From NCBI RefSeq assembly GCF_013337185.1, contig NZ_SWDE01000006.1:186001-250000 (forward strand): DNA of 64,000 bases, given 5' to 3'. The notes beneath the pieces were generated by a model, which ran no database searches, was not told where the DNA came from, and was given only the letters and a program-made list of their open reading frames with translations. The first letter of the stretch is position 1. Every line of letters starts with the position of its first letter. Position numbers and translations under genes: made by a program. Below are positions 16,628 through 26,073 of the stretch, piece by piece. Source of the DNA: Serratia proteamaculans. Its GTDB lineage: Bacteria > Pseudomonadota > Gammaproteobacteria > Enterobacterales > Enterobacteriaceae.

Positions 16628-16942
16628 ATGAAGAAACCATTTATCGCTCTGGCCGTCACTTTACTGATCGCCGGTTGTTCAACGTTGAAAACCGATCAGG
16701 CAATACCCTTGCTGCAGGCGGAAACGGCTAAAATGCTGGGTCTGGGCTCATCAGACGAAATTACCGTGACCAATGTTAACGGCGCCCAACCCGACGCACT
16801 GGGTGGACAAAAACTCTCTTACCGCGCCACCACTGAAAAAGGGCGGATTTTCGACTGCTCTTCGATGATGATGCCAGGGTTTTTAGGATCTGCGCCATCG
16901 CTGACCGCCCCGAGCTGTACCCCGGTTGTCACGCATAAATAA
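16628..16942 (+). CDS. Small outer-membrane-type lipoprotein
   Basis: 104 residues with a signal peptide and lipobox (LIAGC, Cys17), so it is lipidated. The mature part contains two further Cys (in FDCSSMM and APSCTP) that could form a disulfide. There is no Asp after the lipid Cys, which favours outer-membrane sorting. Function unknown. It follows AAGGA and is divergent from the two-component operon. Confidence 0.8.
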   Translation: MKKPFIALAVTLLIAGCSTLKTDQAIPLLQAETAKMLGLGSSDEITVTNVNGAQPDALGGQKLSYRATTEKGRIFDCSSMMMPGFLGSAPSLTAPSCTPVVTHK

Positions 16943-17159
16943 TCTCCTGTGGGCGTGAGCCGAGGGGAAAATCAGTATTGATCCGCAAGCCTAATAAGTT
17001 TGGCATTGAGGCATTAGCGCTGGGGGGCAATAAGCTGACGTCTCGATGGCAATCCGTTTATGTTTGCGGCATTACGCACTCTACACCCTCTAATACATTG
17101 AATTTTTCATATAAATAATAATTTTGATGGTACTAAGTTAATTAGGCCGGAGAGAAAAC

Positions 17160-20100
17160 ATGAAAGATAAAATATCGCATCACTTAGCGGTAAGAAAACC
17201 GCTTTCCAAAGTTTACCTCGCACTTTTTTCCGCGCCATTGATATTGATCGGATCTGCCGATATTGCTCGGGCCGACGACGTTATATTCGATGGTGAATCC
17301 AAAGTGACAGAACCCTTAGCCTACAGCGGCAATGTTTACGTCGGTCGCAATCAAAGTGGCAACCTGTTGATAGATAATGGTCAGGTCGGCGGCTATAACA
17401 TCAATATCGGCACTCGCTCAGACGGCAAAATTTATGAAAGCCTGGTCACGGTCAGAGGACCGAACGCGGTATTGAGCGCCGTCAACGATCAAAATGTTCT
17501 GCGTGGCAGTTTGAACCTCGGCCAGGGGACATTACGGGTTGAAGATGGCGGGCTGGCCAGTGCGAAAGAAATTATCGTCGGCACCACCGGAGGTTACGAC
17601 AGCCATTTGAATGTCAAAGGCGCCGGTTCCAGGGTGACCAGCGACAGGCTTGGCATCGGCTTTGGGCAAGGAGCGCGTTCCACTCTGTTGATTGAAGATG
17701 GCGGGGTGGTGACAACCACGGCCGCCGCCAGAATAGACAGCGGATTCATCCCCGATGAGGCTGACAAACTGAACCCCAAAGCCACGGTGACGGGCAAAAA
17801 CTCGCAGTGGAACATCAGCCAAACGCTCACGGCCAACGGCGATGTGGACGTGCTCAATGGCGGCGTGGTTAACGTCGGTAGCGCGGAAATTGCCGGCGTT
17901 TCTGGCTCGCGCAAAACTGCCGAGCTTTATATCGCCGGTGAGGGCTCGCGCTTTACCAGTGCCGGCAGCGTCAACGTGGGGGACTATGGCAACGGTGTGC
18001 TGTCGCTGGTGGACGGCGGAACATTCTCCGCCGGGGCCAACGAGCTGCGGTTGGGCGATACCGGCTCCGGTTCGAACAGGGGCGCGCTAATCATCGGCAG
18101 CCGCGGCAATATGGATACCGGCACCGGTCTGACCGAACCCACGCTAGGTGCAGCGGGCGGTGCGGGTACTCTCGATGCCCAAACGGTGGTCAATCTGCGC
18201 GGTGGGTTATTCGGTAGCTACGTGTACTTTAACCATACCTCTGACAGCTACGATTTCCGCAATAAGATGGTTGGCGAAGGTGAAGTGATCAACACCGCTG
18301 GGCGGACGACGCTGAGCGGGGATCTTACCCAGCTTAAGGCGAACGTAACCGCCCGTGGCGGCAAAATCATCATTAACAGCGATATCAATACGCAGCCAGA
18401 AGACAGTCCTTTCGACGTGCAGACGCTGAGTGCCGAGAATGGCAGTACGCTGATCCTCAATGCGACAGCCGGTTCCGACGTCAGCAATGGCCTGGGCTAC
18501 AGCAGTGCTGCTTCGATCAAATCCGGCGGCACGTTGGGCGGCAATGGCACTTTAGGCCAGACAGAAATTCAGTCCGGCGGCCATATTTCTCCCGGCGACG
18601 GGAATATTGGCACTCTGACGCTGAAACGCTATCTGAATTTCATTGGTGAATCTTTCTACGACGTCGATATCGCCGGCGATGGCAGCAGTGACAAACTGGT
18701 GGTTACGGGTAAAACCACCATCAGCGATCAGGCCAAGGTGCAGGTGACCGCGCTGGACCCGCAAACCAGCTATAAGACCGGCCAAAGCTACCGTATTTTA
18801 ACCTCGGAAGGGGGAATTGACGGGCAGTTCGCCGAAGCGGTCTCAAAATCTGCGTTCCTGGACGTGGCGCTCAAACACGATGCTAACGCTGTGGATCTGA
18901 TGATTGCGCAGAAAGGCGGCGGCGAGAACCCAGGCGGTGAAAATCCAGGTGGGGAAAACCCAGGCGGTGAGAATCCGGGCGGTGAAAACCCAGGTGGCGA
19001 AAATCCAGGTGGTGAGAATCCGGGAGAAGGCAGCGGCAAGCCCGGTATTTTCCAGACGGTGGCACAAACCGACAACCAATGGAATACCGCGGGTGCTCTC
19101 TCTACTCTGGCGCAAGGCGGCCCTTCATTGGCCCTGTACAACTCACTGTTGTTATTGAGTGCGCCCGAAGCACGTGAGGCATTCAATCAACTGTCTGGTG
19201 AGGTTTATCCCTCCATGCAATCTAACCTGATTGCCGGCAGCACCATGCTGTTCAATGTGCTCAATCAGCGTATGTTGCGCGCTTTTGATAACGATACGTT
19301 GCCTGTTCCACCATTGGCGATGACGCTGGTTCAACCGGCGCAGGCCGAAAACAGTGGCGTGTGGGGGCAGACGTTTGGCTCATGGGCAAGAAACAGCGGT
19401 AACGACAACGTCGGAAAACTCGATGGCAACACCAGCGGTTTCCTGCTGGGGGCAGACCATAAATTAGCGGATAGCAGTGTTCGCGTTGGCGGGTATTTTG
19501 GTTATAGCCGCGGTGATTATGATGTCGATAGCCGCCGCTCCAAGTCCGACAGCGATAACTATCACCTCGGTCTGTATGCCGCAGGGCAGCAGGGCGCCTT
19601 CTCGTTACGTGGCGCGTTGGGTTACACCTGGCACCGGCTGGAAAATGAACGCAACGTTAACTTCGGTAATTACTCGGATCGGCTTAAGGCAGACTATGAT
19701 GCTGACTCGCTGCTGGCGTTCACCGAAGCGGGCTACCGTTTTGGGCAGTCGGACGCGAATCTTGAGCCTTTCGTCAATCTGAGCTACATCCGTCTGCATA
19801 CGGATAACTTCGAGGAAAGTGGCGGTGCCGCCGCGCTCAGCGTGCGTAATGAAACGATGAATACCTTCTATTCCACGTTGGGCGTGCGCGGTACGGTTGA
19901 ACTGCCGCAGAACGTCAGTCTTTACGGCTCATTGGGTTGGCAGCATGCCTACGGTGATAAAACTACCTCTTCGCGCATGGCCTTTGCCGGCAGCGATGCG
20001 TTTACCACACAGGGCACCGCGGTTGACGACAACCTGATGGTGGCAGACGTTGGGGTGAGCGTGAAGCTGTCGCGATCCACTAGCCTGGATCTCGGCTATC

Positions 20101-20165
20101 AGGGGCAATACGGTTCTGATACCCAGGTTAATGCCGTTAATGCCAACATCCGATGGTCATTCTGA
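17160..20165 (+). CDS. Large autotransporter (type Va), beta-helix passenger
   Basis: 1001 residues. The signal peptide is extended (about 38 residues, likely cut after IARA). The passenger (about 40-585) is rich in Gly/Asn/Ser with recurring VxGxGS, LxIxxGG and VxVxNGG units typical of a pertactin/AIDA-type beta-helix. A linker of seven ENPGG units (589-623) follows. The C-terminal beta-barrel (about 730-1001) opens with VWGQTFGSWARN and ends in the terminal Phe (NIRWSF) expected for BAM recognition. No serine protease triad was seen, so an adhesin or aggregation role is likelier than protease. GGAGAG precedes the ATG. Confidence 0.93.
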   Translation: MKDKISHHLAVRKPLSKVYLALFSAPLILIGSADIARADDVIFDGESKVTEPLAYSGNVYVGRNQSGNLLIDNGQVGGYNINIGTRSDGKIYESLVTVRGPNAVLSAVNDQNVLRGSLNLGQGTLRVEDGGLASAKEIIVGTTGGYDSHLNVKGAGSRVTSDRLGIGFGQGARSTLLIEDGGVVTTTAAARIDSGFIPDEADKLNPKATVTGKNSQWNISQTLTANGDVDVLNGGVVNVGSAEIAGVSGSRKTAELYIAGEGSRFTSAGSVNVGDYGNGVLSLVDGGTFSAGANELRLGDTGSGSNRGALIIGSRGNMDTGTGLTEPTLGAAGGAGTLDAQTVVNLRGGLFGSYVYFNHTSDSYDFRNKMVGEGEVINTAGRTTLSGDLTQLKANVTARGGKIIINSDINTQPEDSPFDVQTLSAENGSTLILNATAGSDVSNGLGYSSAASIKSGGTLGGNGTLGQTEIQSGGHISPGDGNIGTLTLKRYLNFIGESFYDVDIAGDGSSDKLVVTGKTTISDQAKVQVTALDPQTSYKTGQSYRILTSEGGIDGQFAEAVSKSAFLDVALKHDANAVDLMIAQKGGGENPGGENPGGENPGGENPGGENPGGENPGGENPGEGSGKPGIFQTVAQTDNQWNTAGALSTLAQGGPSLALYNSLLLLSAPEAREAFNQLSGEVYPSMQSNLIAGSTMLFNVLNQRMLRAFDNDTLPVPPLAMTLVQPAQAENSGVWGQTFGSWARNSGNDNVGKLDGNTSGFLLGADHKLADSSVRVGGYFGYSRGDYDVDSRRSKSDSDNYHLGLYAAGQQGAFSLRGALGYTWHRLENERNVNFGNYSDRLKADYDADSLLAFTEAGYRFGQSDANLEPFVNLSYIRLHTDNFEESGGAAALSVRNETMNTFYSTLGVRGTVELPQNVSLYGSLGWQHAYGDKTTSSRMAFAGSDAFTTQGTAVDDNLMVADVGVSVKLSRSTSLDLGYQGQYGSDTQVNAVNANIRWSF
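18924..19028 (+). repeat. Seven tandem 15-bp units encoding ENPGG
   Basis: Seven imperfect copies of a 15-nt unit encode ENPGG (the last is ENPGE) at residues 589-623, between passenger and barrel. Third-base differences show the copies are not newly made. Since 15 is a multiple of 3, gain or loss of units would change linker length without breaking the frame. Confidence 0.95.
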
Positions 20166-20188
20166 TTTTTTGATAAATTCGGTTTCAG

Positions 20189-20986
20189 TTATAACGGGGT
20201 ATCGTTGGGCAGCAGGTTATTGTTGCCTGGCGGTATCTCGGCTCCCGGCAGGTCGAGGTCCTCAGACGAAGAGTGCTCAAGCAGCTTGAATAACTCGGTC
20301 CGTTCATCCTCGCTCAGGTCCCGCCATTCGCCCAGCGCCAACCCTGCCAGACTGATGTTCATAATGCGCACGCGCTCAAGTCGGGTGACTTGATAGCCGA
20401 AGTATTTACACATACGGCGGATTTGGCGGTTAAGCCCCTGCACCAGCGTAATGCGAAACACCTGCGGAGTTTCCTGCACCACCTGGCATTTATGGGTCAC
20501 CTTGCCCAATATCGGCACGCCCGCTCCCATGCCCTGAATAAACTCATCGGTCAGCGGTTTATCGACGGTGACCAGGTACTCTTTTTGGTGATTGTTGCCG
20601 GCGCGCAGGATCTTATTGACCAGTTCACCGCGGTTGGTCAGAAAAATCAGCCCCTGAGAATCTTTATCCAGACGGCCGACGGGGAAAGTGCGCTGGCTAT
20701 GATTAACGAAATCACCGATGTTGTTCGGCACGTGTTTGCCCATGCTGGTGATGATGCCCACAGGTTTATTCAGCGCGATCAGCACCAGACCTGCATCATT
20801 ACGCGGCGCTATCTGCTGCCCGTCAACACTCACAACATCGCCAATAAATACCGGCGCACCCACTGCGGCCAGGTTATCGTTGATAAAAACCTTACCCAGT
20901 TTGATACAGCGATCGGCCTGACGGCGGGAACAGATACCGCTGTCGCTAATGTATTTATTCAGGCGAATGGAAGATTGAGTTGGCAT
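20189..20986 (-). CDS. rluF: 23S rRNA pseudouridine(2604) synthase
   Basis: 265 residues: an N-terminal S4 RNA-binding domain ([19 protein letters not shown]) and the RsuA/RluB/E/F catalytic domain with [10 protein letters not shown], catalytic Asp107 at the same position as in E. coli RluF, and [11 protein letters not shown]. RluF isomerises U2604 in 23S rRNA and can also act on tRNA-Tyr in E. coli. It lacks the Lys-rich tail of E. coli RluF and ends in an acidic, Pro-rich tail. It converges with the autotransporter gene. Confidence 0.95.
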   Translation of the reverse strand: MPTQSSIRLNKYISDSGICSRRQADRCIKLGKVFINDNLAAVGAPVFIGDVVSVDGQQIAPRNDAGLVLIALNKPVGIITSMGKHVPNNIGDFVNHSQRTFPVGRLDKDSQGLIFLTNRGELVNKILRAGNNHQKEYLVTVDKPLTDEFIQGMGAGVPILGKVTHKCQVVQETPQVFRITLVQGLNRQIRRMCKYFGYQVTRLERVRIMNISLAGLALGEWRDLSEDERTELFKLLEHSSSEDLDLPGAEIPPGNNNLLPNDTPL

Positions 20987-21130
20987 GGTGTCCCCGTAAA
21001 ACGCGGACTATACATCACCCGGGGGGTATTGCGAAGATTGCATAAAATTGCACATCGTCAAGGCCCTGTTTTTTATGGCAGTATGGTGCTCCCAATAACG
21101 GGCGCTCTGCCATTAAACGAGGCTGACTCA

Positions 21131-21493
21131 TTGAATAAAATAGCACTTTCATTCTCACTGACTCTGCTGCTTGCCGCATCTGCGATGCCTGTGCAGGCGA
21201 AGCAAAACTCATCCCTCAAGTCGCCGGCACCAGGCGTGTTGTGCGACCGTTATACCTGTGCGAATGGCACCGATGGCGTTTCCCGCCCATTGACCGAAAA
21301 GTATCTCGGCAAGAAAGTCGCCACCAAACTGTTTTCGCAAGGTGACTTCGACCCGACTGAGTTCACCTTTGCCAATGGCATTTTCTGCGATGTCAAAGAG
21401 CGGCTGTGCCGCGAGGATCGCTACTACGGCGAAGGCGGTAAACGCACCGGTGCCGTTTCCAGGAAATACACCGAGCTGCTTTTCGGCCACTAA
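21131..21493 (+). CDS. YcgJ-like exported protein
   Basis: I take the TTG at 21131, 8 nt after GAGG, giving 120 residues with a clean signal peptide (cut near PVQAKQ). The mature protein has PGVLCDRYTCANG and then GIFCDVKERLCREDRYY, i.e. four Cys likely paired in the periplasm, and resembles E. coli YcgJ, whose function is unknown. The open frame extends far upstream as an antisense shadow of rluF; an ATG at 21083 would spoil the signal peptide. Confidence 0.75.
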   Translation: MNKIALSFSLTLLLAASAMPVQAKQNSSLKSPAPGVLCDRYTCANGTDGVSRPLTEKYLGKKVATKLFSQGDFDPTEFTFANGIFCDVKERLCREDRYYGEGGKRTGAVSRKYTELLFGH

Positions 21494-21542
21494 ACTGCCA
21501 GAGCCTGGCAGTTGCACGAGCTAACTTAAGGAGTGAGTTGCA

Positions 21543-21878
21543 ATGATGAAATCTACGGTCAAGATGATGTTGTTAGTGTTTTTTTCGCTATCTCTGACGG
21601 CTTGCACCGGCAGTGAGAAGGCCGCTAGATCACCATCAAATTCAGTAACAGCCCTGCAGAAGCCACAAACCGACTTCGCCAGGGTTAAATTTGACGTTGA
21701 TACAGAGGGGCGTGTTCAGAACATTCGCCTTCTTGAGTCTCATCCCAGCGGTATTTTTGACAATGAGATGAGGTTGGCAATGCAGAAGTGGCGTTATGAA
21801 AGCGATAAACCTAAGAAAGATGTCATTGTTAACATCCGTTTTAAAAGCGAGAGTCCTGCGGTAGGTGAATCATTTTAG
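21543..21878 (+). CDS. Lipoprotein with TonB-C-terminal-like domain
   Basis: 111 residues. Signal peptide with lipobox LTAC (Cys21). The mature part, VKFDVDTEGRVQNIRLLES followed by FDNEMRLAMQKWRY, has the pattern of the TonB C-terminal fold (beta strand with DxxG turn, Ser-Pro-Gly-Phe-Asp helix, conserved Trp). There is no TonB N-terminal membrane anchor or Pro-rich linker, so it is unlikely to be an energy transducer by itself. AAGGAG precedes the start (ATG 21543 or 21546). It lies 50 bp after the YcgJ-like gene on the same strand. Confidence 0.75.
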   Translation: MMKSTVKMMLLVFFSLSLTACTGSEKAARSPSNSVTALQKPQTDFARVKFDVDTEGRVQNIRLLESHPSGIFDNEMRLAMQKWRYESDKPKKDVIVNIRFKSESPAVGESF

Positions 21879-22586
21879 TTTTCTCTGCACTGCTAGCGCA
21901 GGCCAACTAGTGAATGGCAAGCTTTGGCTCACCCGCGGCATCAAAGCGACGTTTCCGCCAATCATCTGGCGCAACAGCTGTAGTACTTTACTTAGGGACT
22001 CTTCAGTCAGTCTCGTGGAGTGGGAGCAGTCAGTAATTTCTCCCGATCGCGCTACGTAAAACCTGAAGTCCCCCAATTCCCCGATAAGAAATTATTTTTC
22101 ACGTAGCGCTATATGATAATAAATTCCCCACATTCAAGAGAGCTGAAGGGACGATGTCGGAAAACTCAGGCGCTATTGTGCCTGAGAACGCCGCAGTGAT
22201 CGTTTGCAATAAATCGGCTGCCGCAGAACTGTAAATCGGTAAAACTGATGTATAACGGAAAAATACCGAAGAGTAAGGATAGAAATAGCGGCTGCGATTG
22301 ACGTCCGTAAAACTGCTACCGGGGGGCATAAACGCCCTATGTTGTGTTAAAAACCGGAGCCAATATACCCTATAGGGATTATCCACAAAAACAGGGGGTA
22401 GGTCTGTGGGGGCGGCTTTATAGGGGGTTACCCGAAGGCCAACACAGGACAAGAAAAGCCGGCCTCGGGAAGGTTAGCATAACAACATCATCGCAGCGGA
22501 AAATTCTTATCAGCCAGGGTGAAAAGCGACGGTATTGTCGGTGGGAATGCGACGTAATTAATTTATGATCAGCAGCTAAAGCGAGC
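21879..22586. other. 708-bp region without a supported gene
   Basis: It contains an inverted repeat GCGCTACGT (22049-22057) with ACGTAGCGC (22101-22109), and a perfect DnaA-box-like TTATCCACA at 22379-22387. A minus-strand frame of 117 codons (22099-22452) has no convincing ribosome site and no similarity I recognise. The stretch separates exported-protein genes from the AT-rich cluster and may be remnant DNA. Confidence 0.4.
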
Positions 22587-23468
22587 TTACTGATTCTTAG
22601 CTGAAGTTTTGCTAAGTAGAAAGACTAGGCAGAGAATAGATATACTGCATATCCATGTCGATACAGGGATCACTTCACCCACAAATACCCCTGAAAGAAG
22701 GAGAGTCAGTGGGAGTCTGATATAACTTACTGAACTAACCTCTAACCTGAATGGTGTAGAGAGTGAGATAATATTCATAATACTTCCGGCCATTGCGAGC
22801 ATCCCACTGATAGCCAGCCAACTAAATTTTATGGCGTCAGGTGGAGGTATTTCATTATATAAAATATAAATTAAAGTCAAAGAAAAACCACAAAGGTTGT
22901 AAACGGAAAGATAATTAACTAAATTATCTTTCCCCCGATTTAATCCCGAAAAAACAAATGCCTGAAAGGCCACGCTTGCAATATAAATGTAATTCGCGGA
23001 AAGAGCAATGTTGCTATCACCCCTGAAGAGGACAAAACTAATTGAAATAATCGATAAAAACAATAACCAAGACTTTAAGTTGTAAGCCACTTTAAAAACG
23101 ATGGAGCTAAATAAAATAAAGAGGGCGGGTCTCAGTTGTCCTGCAAGGGCAAACCCAGACAAACTGCCCGCAATAATTGCATACACCCCGCACACTGAAT
23201 TGATTATATTAGCCCCTGCAAAAGTTAAGGTTTTTCCATCTCTAAAAGCCTCTGGATTACAAAAAAATAGAAGAGGTAGACCGAAACTGAACCGAAAAAG
23301 TGCTATCCACGCTACAGGTACATCGCTCAAGAACAATTTTGACAAAAAATCTGAACCCATGTAGAGGAATAATGAAACCAAAGCAATGAGTATTGTCGAG
23401 TTTTTAGATGTAAAACGGGCCGAAGCCCGTATAAATAAATCGTTAGAGTGGGCTTCAGACTGACTCAT
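22587..23468 (-). CDS. EamA/DMT-family transporter
   Basis: 293 residues with about ten hydrophobic segments in two halves, as in DMT/EamA carriers of metabolites, nucleotide sugars or amino acids. The N-terminal half has GSDFLSKLFL and FRFSFGLPLLF; the second half ends in SGVFVGEVIPVSTW, the typical EamA GExxxxxxxxG-like segment. Its ATG overlaps the end of the NUDIX gene by 14 bp, making it the last gene of the four-gene cluster, possibly exporting the product. Codon use is AT-rich like the rest of the cluster. Confidence 0.85.
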   Translation of the reverse strand: MSQSEAHSNDLFIRASARFTSKNSTILIALVSLFLYMGSDFLSKLFLSDVPVAWIALFRFSFGLPLLFFCNPEAFRDGKTLTFAGANIINSVCGVYAIIAGSLSGFALAGQLRPALFILFSSIVFKVAYNLKSWLLFLSIISISFVLFRGDSNIALSANYIYIASVAFQAFVFSGLNRGKDNLVNYLSVYNLCGFSLTLIYILYNEIPPPDAIKFSWLAISGMLAMAGSIMNIISLSTPFRLEVSSVSYIRLPLTLLLSGVFVGEVIPVSTWICSISILCLVFLLSKTSAKNQ

Positions 23469-23919
23469 TGTGTCCTTTCCTGTCCAGATAGTATTTCAAA
23501 TAGTGAACATACTCATCATCCATGTTATCCGGAAGCTTGCAGAGGCTGAAAAAATCAAGTGCCTGTCCTTCTTTCGGGTCGTTAATTATCTCACCAGACC
23601 AATTTTCTGAATAATAAAGAGAGGTGATGACATTGATTTCATCTTTGTTTTTCAACGTAAAGGTATATTCGGGACCAGAAAAAACATTCAGGTGATGCAA
23701 CTCATGAATATCAATGTTTGTTTCTTCTTTTACCTCGCGTAGTGCCGTCTGTTCCAGTGATTCTCCCGGCTCAAGCAGTCCGCCAGGTAGCCCCCAACTT
23801 CCATCGGTTCGATGTTGCAGCAGCACGTGTTGATTCTTATCCAGAATGATAACGTTAGCCCCGGCCAAAAGCAGTAATTGATGTCCTATCATGCTTCTTA
23901 TCTGTTTGACGTATGACAT
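23455..23919 (-). CDS. NUDIX hydrolase
   Basis: About 154 residues from ATG 23919 (MSYVKQIR); the longer frame to 24075 overlaps the aminotransferase gene and is rejected. The Nudix box is present: GLLEPGESLEQTALREVKEET, with the catalytic REVKEE intact and the usual Gly after EEx replaced by Asn. Such enzymes cleave nucleoside diphosphates linked to another group, including NDP-sugars. It overlaps the EamA gene by 14 bp and begins 13 bp after the aminotransferase stop, so it may tune or use an NDP-sugar made by the cluster. Confidence 0.9.
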   Translation of the reverse strand: MSYVKQIRSMIGHQLLLLAGANVIILDKNQHVLLQHRTDGSWGLPGGLLEPGESLEQTALREVKEETNIDIHELHHLNVFSGPEYTFTLKNKDEINVITSLYYSENWSGEIINDPKEGQALDFFSLCKLPDNMDDEYVHYLKYYLDRKGHNESV

Positions 23920-23932
23920 TTTTTTCCCGTGA

Positions 23933-25090
23933 TTATGAATGCAGTTCCTGAATAGCACGTATAGCCCGTGCGACTTTTTCGGCATCATTTTTCGATAGAT
24001 CAGGATATAAAGGAAGGCAAAGGATACTCCGCGCAATACTTTCCGTGATGGGGAGAGTAGTGTGGGAGTACTCACGAAATGCTCTCATCTCATGCAATGC
24101 CGGATAGAAGTATTTTCGTGTTGGGATACCCATTTGCAGCAATGCTTGAGCCAGCCTGTCTCGGTCACAGCCGAAGCGCTTTGCATCGATAACTATCGAT
24201 AGGTCTTTATAAGTTGTTTTCACATTGGTAGGAACAGTTTGAAGCGAAATTCCGGGTATATCACTGATGATTGCTTTGTAGGTCTCTGCCAAACTCGTAC
24301 GAAGGTGAATGCTTTCACTAAGATGATTGAGAGAAGCGATGCCGAGTGCGCACTGCATCTCGCTCAACCGCCCATTTAATCCAGCAAAGGCGTTATCATA
24401 ATCTCCACCATTACCATATTCTTTCAATATTCTGATACGATCTGCCAGCGCTGCGTTATTCGTCGATATTAACCCGCCTTCTCCGGTTACAAGGGTTTTT
24501 GTTGGTGTAGTACTAAACACTTCCACATCCCCGAAACCTCCAATCTTTATACCGTTGAGTTCTGAACCCATCGCATGAGCAGAATCATAAATAAGTTTGA
24601 GGTTATGTTTACCTGCAATTTCTTGTAATTTTTCACACTCTGCAGGGATGCCAAAAACGTGAACGGCCATGATGGCTTGCGTTTCAGATGTGATTTTACT
24701 TTCCAAATCTTTTGGGCAAATTGTGTAGGTATCAGGGAGGCAATCTACGAATACTGGTTTGGCTCCTGCCCGTACGATAGCATTTGCAGTTGCACAGAAA
24801 GTGAATGCCGGAACGAGCACTTCTCCTGTGATTTCCATGGCAAGTAGGGTGAGAATAAGGCCTGTTGTTGCCGAAGAAACGGCAATGACGTTTTCTGTGC
24901 TGATAAATTCACTGACATTACTCTCGTAAAGGGTATTAAGCTTACCCTTAGTCAGCATCCCTGAAGTCATTACCGACTTTAAACTCTCCTCAATTTCGCT
25001 GAAATCTGGCAAAAATGGCTTCAGGAAAGGGAGACCTGCAGGAAAGACCTGTTGATGCTTTTCGGGTACGAGTTGTGCTAAAACGTCCAT
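23933..25090 (-). CDS. DegT/DnrJ/EryC1/StrS PLP aminotransferase
   Basis: 385 residues of fold-type I sugar aminotransferase: SSATTGLIL, VPAFTFCATANA, HVFGIPAECE, IYDSAHAMGS (PLP-contact Asp169) and FSTTPTKTLVTGEGG with the Schiff-base Lys198. Family members aminate 3- or 4-keto NDP-sugars or make amino-cyclitols. The ATG at 25090 directly follows the restored stop of the epimerase frame (TAA at 25093-25091). With epimerase, NUDIX and exporter genes, it suggests synthesis of an amino sugar or related small molecule; no glycosyltransferase is nearby. Confidence 0.92.
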   Translation of the reverse strand: MDVLAQLVPEKHQQVFPAGLPFLKPFLPDFSEIEESLKSVMTSGMLTKGKLNTLYESNVSEFISTENVIAVSSATTGLILTLLAMEITGEVLVPAFTFCATANAIVRAGAKPVFVDCLPDTYTICPKDLESKITSETQAIMAVHVFGIPAECEKLQEIAGKHNLKLIYDSAHAMGSELNGIKIGGFGDVEVFSTTPTKTLVTGEGGLISTNNAALADRIRILKEYGNGGDYDNAFAGLNGRLSEMQCALGIASLNHLSESIHLRTSLAETYKAIISDIPGISLQTVPTNVKTTYKDLSIVIDAKRFGCDRDRLAQALLQMGIPTRKYFYPALHEMRAFREYSHTTLPITESIARSILCLPLYPDLSKNDAEKVARAIRAIQELHS

Positions 25091-26073
25091 TTAAGCCGCC
25101 TGTTTCTCGGTGGTTTTGAGATTGCTGTAGATGTTTAATGTAGGGCTAGGGATAATATGGCTATCCAGTAGACTTATGATCTGACTAATGCCTTTATCTA
25201 CGGAGATGCTGGGGATAAAGTCGAGAGTTTCCCTGATTTTTTGAACGAAACCTGATAGCTGCGGTTATCTGATAGTGCTCCGTGGACTTCCACTTTTGAA
25301 TTTTTGACCAACTGTCCGATTTTATTTCCCAGTTGTGCAAGGGTCATATTCAAATCATCTGATCCAACATTAAACGTTTGATTTATTATCAAGTTTTCTG
25401 GTGAAAAGATGATTTTACACAAGGCCTCTGCAACATCATGACAATGAATAAATGGGCGCCACTGGCCTCCGCCATGAACGTTGCATACGCCATCATTCAG
25501 CGCTGAAGCTGTCATCCCATTCACGGCAAGATCGAATCGCATTCTGCGAGATGCACCAAATACTGTAGCGAAGCGGCAGTTCGTTATTGTCATATCTGAC
25601 GAGAACTGTTTAATCACTTCCTCACCCGAAATTTTACTTTCTGCGTAATAGTCCACTGGGTTGAGTACAGATTCTTCTGTAAATAGCGCATCCCCGTAAC
25701 CGTAAACACTGCAGCTTGATGCAAATACAAACCTGCTGATGCCGGCTTCTGCTGAAGCGCTGGCGAGACGTTCTGTAGCTGTCACGTTGACATCTTGACA
25801 AGTTAGTTTGTCGAAGCTGCATGCAGGATTACCAACAATCCCTCCGAGATGGATCACCCCTTCAACACCTTTAAGTGATTTTTTGAGATCAGATATATTT
25901 CTCAGGTCACCCCTTACTAACTCAAACCGAGTGTTTTCATAAAAGGGGTAAAGTGCCCCAAATCCAAACATGCCGTTATCTAGCACCCGAACTTGTTTAT
26001 TATTCTGAAGCAAAATTTCTACAACGTGACTCCCTATATATCCTGCACCACCAGTGACTAGTATCTTTTCCAT
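25091..26073 (-). pseudogene. NAD-dependent epimerase/dehydratase, frameshifted near 3' end
   Basis: Extended SDR: GGAGYIG (8-14) for NAD, SSCSVYG, catalytic Tyr143-x3-Lys147 (YAESK), and HGGGQWRPFIHCHDVAEA, as in UDP-sugar epimerases and dehydratases. The first frame stops at 25198 after 291 residues, just after an A6 run (25237-25242). A -1 shift at that run restores IRETLDFIPSISVDKG and continues about 48 codons to a TAA at 25093-25091, abutting the aminotransferase ATG. So either one A was lost (mutation or sequencing error) or ribosomes slip there. Both active-site motifs precede the break, so the short form might still function. Confidence 0.85.

Noticed and set aside
18924-19028. Regularly spaced repeats that might suggest CRISPR
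   Set aside because: The 15-bp units are contiguous, have no spacers and encode an ENPGG protein linker.
20390-21130. Long plus-strand frame leading into the YcgJ-like gene
   Set aside because: Antisense to rluF up to 20986; the signal peptide and Shine-Dalgarno place the real start at 21131.
22099-22452. 117-codon minus-strand frame
   Set aside because: No recognisable domain, no ribosome site and odd composition; left as unsupported within the gene-free region.
23920-24075. N-terminal extension of the NUDIX frame
   Set aside because: Overlaps the aminotransferase C-terminus; the ATG at 23919 gives the normal family length and follows that gene by 13 bp.
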